Below, piece by piece: positions 61,000-64,000 of a stretch of DNA of 64,000 nucleotides. The position numbers and the translations under genes are program-made. Positions within the stretch are counted from its first letter, which is position 1. The number at the start of each line of letters is the position of its first letter. The notes under the pieces were generated by a model. That model saw only the letters and a program-made list of their open reading frames with translations. It was not told the DNA's origin and ran no database searches. The stretch comes from CALCEB01 sp035531475 (GTDB lineage Bacteria > Acidobacteriota > Terriglobia > UBA7540). The DNA lies in NCBI GenBank assembly GCA_035531475.1, contig DATKST010000125.1:25053-89052 (forward strand), written 5' to 3'.

Positions 61000-63900
61000 T
61001 TAGTTAACCGTCAACGACACATTCACGCTGCTGGTGAGCGACCCTGCCGTGCCAGAGACTTTCAGTGTATAGGTGCCGGGAGGTGTTCCCGCGGTTCCGC
61101 CACCGCCACTACCGGTGCTGTTGCTGCCACATGCCGAGGCCATCAGGATCCAGAGCATCACCGGGGCAAGAATCCACGCCGCGCGCCGGGTTTTCCTTTG
61201 GGCGAGGAGCGTGGTGAACATCAAGAGACCCAGAAGGCTCATCATCCAAACCCAACCATGACCCGAACCAGTGGCCGGCGGCAAAAGGTGAGAGAACGGC
61301 GGCGCCAAGCTGGCCGCTGTGGTTACCACCGTAACGGTTAGAGGCGTTGCGCTCCCATTGGAGTTGGGAGTGACGGAAGGGGGAGCAACCGTACAAGTGG
61401 AAGCCGCTGGCTGACCGCTGCAAGCAAGACTGACTGCCTGGTTAAAGCCGCCTTGAGGCGTTAATGAAAGCTGGTAAACGGCGTTCGCGCCCGGGGCGAC
61501 CGTTTGGGTGGTGGTGGTGGCGGTGATCGCGAAGTCTGCGCCCGTGCCAGCCAGCGGAGCGGTCTGGGGGCTGCCCGGGGCATTATCCGCCACGCTGAGG
61601 GTTGCAGCCAGGTTCCCGCCCGTAGCGGGTTTGAAGGTGACGCTGATGGCGCAATTGGCATTCGTCGCCAGGGATGTGCCGCAGGTGTTTGACTCGCTGA
61701 AAACGGTAGGATTCGTCCCGATAACGCTAACGCCGGTGATGGTCAACGCCGAAGTACCGGTGTTGGTCAGAGTTACCGTTTGCGGGTTACTCGCAGTATT
61801 AATGGTCTGGCCGCCAAAATTCAGGCCGGTGGGAGGTGAAAGGGCCGCGCCCGGACCCGTTCCGGTGCCTGTCAACGGGACCGATTGTGGGCTGGCTGGA
61901 GCATTGTCCGTAACACTTAAGGACGCGGAGCGATCTCCGGCCGCCGCAGGCTTGAAGGTAACAGTGATCGTGCACTTGGCGTTGGGCAAAACCGAAGCGC
62001 AGCCATTGGTATAGTTGTCGCTGAAATCGCCGGGATTGGTTCCGGTGAACGAGACACCGGTAACCACCAAATTGATGTTGCCGTTGTTGGTGATGGTAAC
62101 GGTCTGAGGCGTGCTGCTCTGTCCCGTAACCACATTTCCAAAACTCAAGCTGGCGGGGCTGAATACGACTCCAGCCGCGGAACCGTTACCCGTGAGGGGC
62201 ACGGTTTGCGGGCTGCCCGGCGCGTTATCGGTAAGGGTGACGGCGCCGCTTTCCGGTCCAAGGCTGGTCGGAGAGAAAGTAACATTCATCACGCAATTCT
62301 GATTCGTTGTCAATTGGGTGTTGGCGGCACACGTGGTGCCGGCCGCCAGGGCAAAAGGCCCGCTGATGACCACACTGGTGAGAGTTATGGTTCCCGTTCC
62401 GGTATTGGTCAAGGTCACCGGCTGCGGGGCGCTGGTGGTGCCCGGAGCTTGACCCGCGAAATTGAGCGAGGTGGGCGAAATTGCAATGCTCACCTGGATG
62501 CCCGTCCCGGAAAGGCTGATGGTTTGCGGGCTGTTGGTGGCCGTGTCGGTGACCGTGAGCGAGGCGCTGAGCGGACCAATCACCAAAGGACCAAAAGTGA
62601 CATTCGCGGTGCAGCTTGCCCCTGGTATGAGCGGAGAGGAACTCACACAATTGTCCGTTTCAGTGAAATCCGTGGGATTCGACCCGCCCAGAACCACGGA
62701 TGAAATCGTTAGATTGGCGTTGCCGCTGTTGGTCAGAGTAACCGTCTGCGGCGAGCTCTTGGAGCCCACGTTCTGGTTGCCAAAGCTTACCGTGGTGGTG
62801 CTAAAGAGCGCAAAAGGCGTAGTGAGGCTTCCCAACTCGCTGAGGAAAGCATCACCCGGATTGCTCGTGCCGGTCGGTCCGCAAGTTCCCACGCATGCCC
62901 CCGTGGTCGGATTTTGCGTGGGAAATGGAATGGGGTTAACGGATTGAGTAAAGCCGGTCACATAGGCGGTGCCGCTGGAGTCCACCACAATTCCGTTTCC
63001 CTCGTCTTCGTTTCCGCCACCGAGATAGGTGGAGAACAAAAGTCCGGTCCCGGACGAGTCAAACGAAGTGACGGTGGCGTCCCGGCACGCGACGGGGGGC
63101 GTGCCGCAAGTACCGGGCGTGCCTTGGCCGAGTGAGCTGTATAAGGCATTCGCCGTGGTGGGGAAATTGCTGGAGTTGGAACTGCCGGCAACGTAGATGG
63201 TGTCATTGGGGCCAAGCGCAATGCCGGTGGCAAGGTCGTAGTTGTTGCCGCCCAGGTAAGTGGAGAAAATCAACCCGCTGCCATCCGGCTTGAATTTGGT
63301 TACAAAGGCGTCCTGCGAGCCTCCGCCGAAGGTTGCCTGATAGGGGTTCTGGACCGGGAAATTTGTCGTGGAAGTTGTAAAACCGGTGATGTAGGCGTCA
63401 AACACGGAATCGACAGTGATGCCGTTTCCTGCTTCTTCCCCCGTCCCGCCCATACGGGTGGAATAGACCAGAGCACTCGATCCGGTGGCCGTAGGATTGA
63501 TCTTGGAGACGAAAGCATCGCCTTCGCACGTTTGGTTGGTGTCGAGGATGCACTGGGTCTGATACGCACCCGTGGTGGTGGGGAAATCCTTGGATTTGGT
63601 TTCGCCGGTCAGATAGACATTTCCGGCGCTATCAAAGGCCAGGGCTACCACGAAATCCTCGCCGCTTCCCCCCAGATAAGTGGAATAGACCAGGGCCGGA
63701 CTCTTGGTGAAGTTGAGGATGGTAAAGAAGCCGTCGGAGTTTCCATTGTTGCAGTTGCCGTCCGTTCCGCACTTAGTCTGGAATGCCAGTGGTGTCGTCG
63801 GCAGGTTGGTGGAGACGGTCAGACCTCCAATGTAAACGTCATCCTTGCTATCCAGGGCAATGGCATTGGCCTCATCATCACCATTGCCGCCGAAATAGGT

Positions 63901-64000
63901 GGAATAGGCGAGAGATGCGCCGCCCGGCTTGAGTTGGCTTGCAAAGGCGTCCTGGCAAGCGCCGTTCGAATCCAGGGCGCATGTGCTTTGATAAGTCCCC
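61000..64000 (-). CDS. SBBP-repeat and choice-of-anchor-D surface protein, 5' partial
   Basis: Open to the window edge, so the N-terminus is missing; about 1000 residues are seen. The first ~400 contain SBBP beta-propeller repeats (AYSTYFGGNGDDEANAIALD, 20 shown; then YSTYLGG and similar). At least four choice-of-anchor-D Ig-like domains follow, each with FGNQNVG- or FGGQ-type strands and PQTVTLTNTG. The end is a two-Cys domain, helix MMSLLGLLMFTTLL, basic loop QRKTRRAA, helix LAPVMLWILMASA, then CGSNSTGSGGGG and GTPPGTYTLKV. The same order occurs in the S53 protease at 8566-12198. A surface or outer-layer role is likely. glgA follows closely. Confidence 0.85.
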   Translation of the reverse strand, partial: GTYQSTCALDSNGACQDAFASQLKPGGASLAYSTYFGGNGDDEANAIALDSKDDVYIGGLTVSTNLPTTPLAFQTKCGTDGNCNNGNSDGFFTILNFTKSPALVYSTYLGGSGEDFVVALAFDSAGNVYLTGETKSKDFPTTTGAYQTQCILDTNQTCEGDAFVSKINPTATGSSALVYSTRMGGTGEEAGNGITVDSVFDAYITGFTTSTTNFPVQNPYQATFGGGSQDAFVTKFKPDGSGLIFSTYLGGNNYDLATGIALGPNDTIYVAGSSNSSNFPTTANALYSSLGQGTPGTCGTPPVACRDATVTSFDSSGTGLLFSTYLGGGNEDEGNGIVVDSSGTAYVTGFTQSVNPIPFPTQNPTTGACVGTCGPTGTSNPGDAFLSELGSLTTPFALFSTTTVSFGNQNVGSKSSPQTVTLTNSGNANLTISSVVLGGSNPTDFTETDNCVSSSPLIPGASCTANVTFGPLVIGPLSASLTVTDTATNSPQTISLSGTGIQVSIAISPTSLNFAGQAPGTTSAPQPVTLTNTGTGTITLTSVVISGPFALAAGTTCAANTQLTTNQNCVMNVTFSPTSLGPESGAVTLTDNAPGSPQTVPLTGNGSAAGVVFSPASLSFGNVVTGQSSTPQTVTITNNGNINLVVTGVSFTGTNPGDFSDNYTNGCASVLPNAKCTITVTFKPAAAGDRSASLSVTDNAPASPQSVPLTGTGTGPGAALSPPTGLNFGGQTINTASNPQTVTLTNTGTSALTITGVSVIGTNPTVFSESNTCGTSLATNANCAISVTFKPATGGNLAATLSVADNAPGSPQTAPLAGTGADFAITATTTTQTVAPGANAVYQLSLTPQGGFNQAVSLACSGQPAASTCTVAPPSVTPNSNGSATPLTVTVVTTAASLAPPFSHLLPPATGSGHGWVWMMSLLGLLMFTTLLAQRKTRRAAWILAPVMLWILMASACGSNSTGSGGGGTAGTPPGTYTLKVSGTAGSLTSSVNVSLTVN

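Overview
The window looks like a chromosomal segment of an acidobacterium. This is inferred from gene families, not from a database search: an 811-residue ADOP-type MacB/FtsX permease, a sedolisin (S53) protease with Ig-like repeats, an SBBP/choice-of-anchor-D surface protein, a Tat-exported Gfo/Idh/MocA oxidoreductase, a PEP-CTERM protein, and an RpoB with a cysteine-rich N-terminal insertion. The DNA is moderately GC-rich. Housekeeping blocks alternate with spacers full of short non-coding repeats.

Layout. 1-15.5 kb is accessory: the 3' part of an M42 peptidase, the Gfo/Idh/MocA oxidoreductase, a small hypothetical gene, the ADOP permease, a PEP-CTERM protein, the S53 protease, a phospholipase C-family phosphoesterase, a secreted protein and an internally deleted DHA2 efflux pump. 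15.7-17.7 kb holds tRNA-Cys and tRNA-Gly behind a consensus promoter, a two-domain dCTP deaminase, a zinc-finger protein and an IS1-like transposase remnant. 18.5-38.7 kb carries a 2-oxoacid:ferredoxin oxidoreductase pair, a Uma2 nuclease, UvrD/PcrA, an operon of heptaheme cytochrome c, MobA and an Mla-type ATPase, UvrB, a NagB-like deaminase, TrmFO-XerC, a Rieske protein, MutM, TrpD, and a zinc-ribbon protein with TrpG.

38.7-53.9 kb, read on the minus strand, is the classical cluster tRNA-Thr(UGU)-Tyr-Gly(UCC)-Thr(GGU)-[tuf]-rpmG-tRNA-Trp-secE-nusG-rplKAJL-rpoBC. The tuf position is not occupied by tuf. It holds a two-gene unit (a HEPN protein with an intact R-x6-H motif and a 283-residue protein I do not recognise), followed by a 37-codon remnant of the EF-Tu N-terminus with altered conserved residues. 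This is the best candidate for an undescribed system here. 54.2-61 kb carries moeA-moaC-mogA, a secreted protein, purA, trxA and glgA. The window ends inside the large SBBP surface protein.

Two themes run through the segment. First, several families of short non-autonomous elements (about 105-180 bp) show terminal inverted repeats. Three families have copies flanked by 9-bp target duplications that can be read directly, and one element is nested in another repeat with a 5-bp duplication. Second, the two large surface proteins end in the same arrangement (Cys-Cys domain, two transmembrane segments around a basic loop, Cys-Gly, then a GTP-x-GTY beta tail), which may be a surface-anchoring module.
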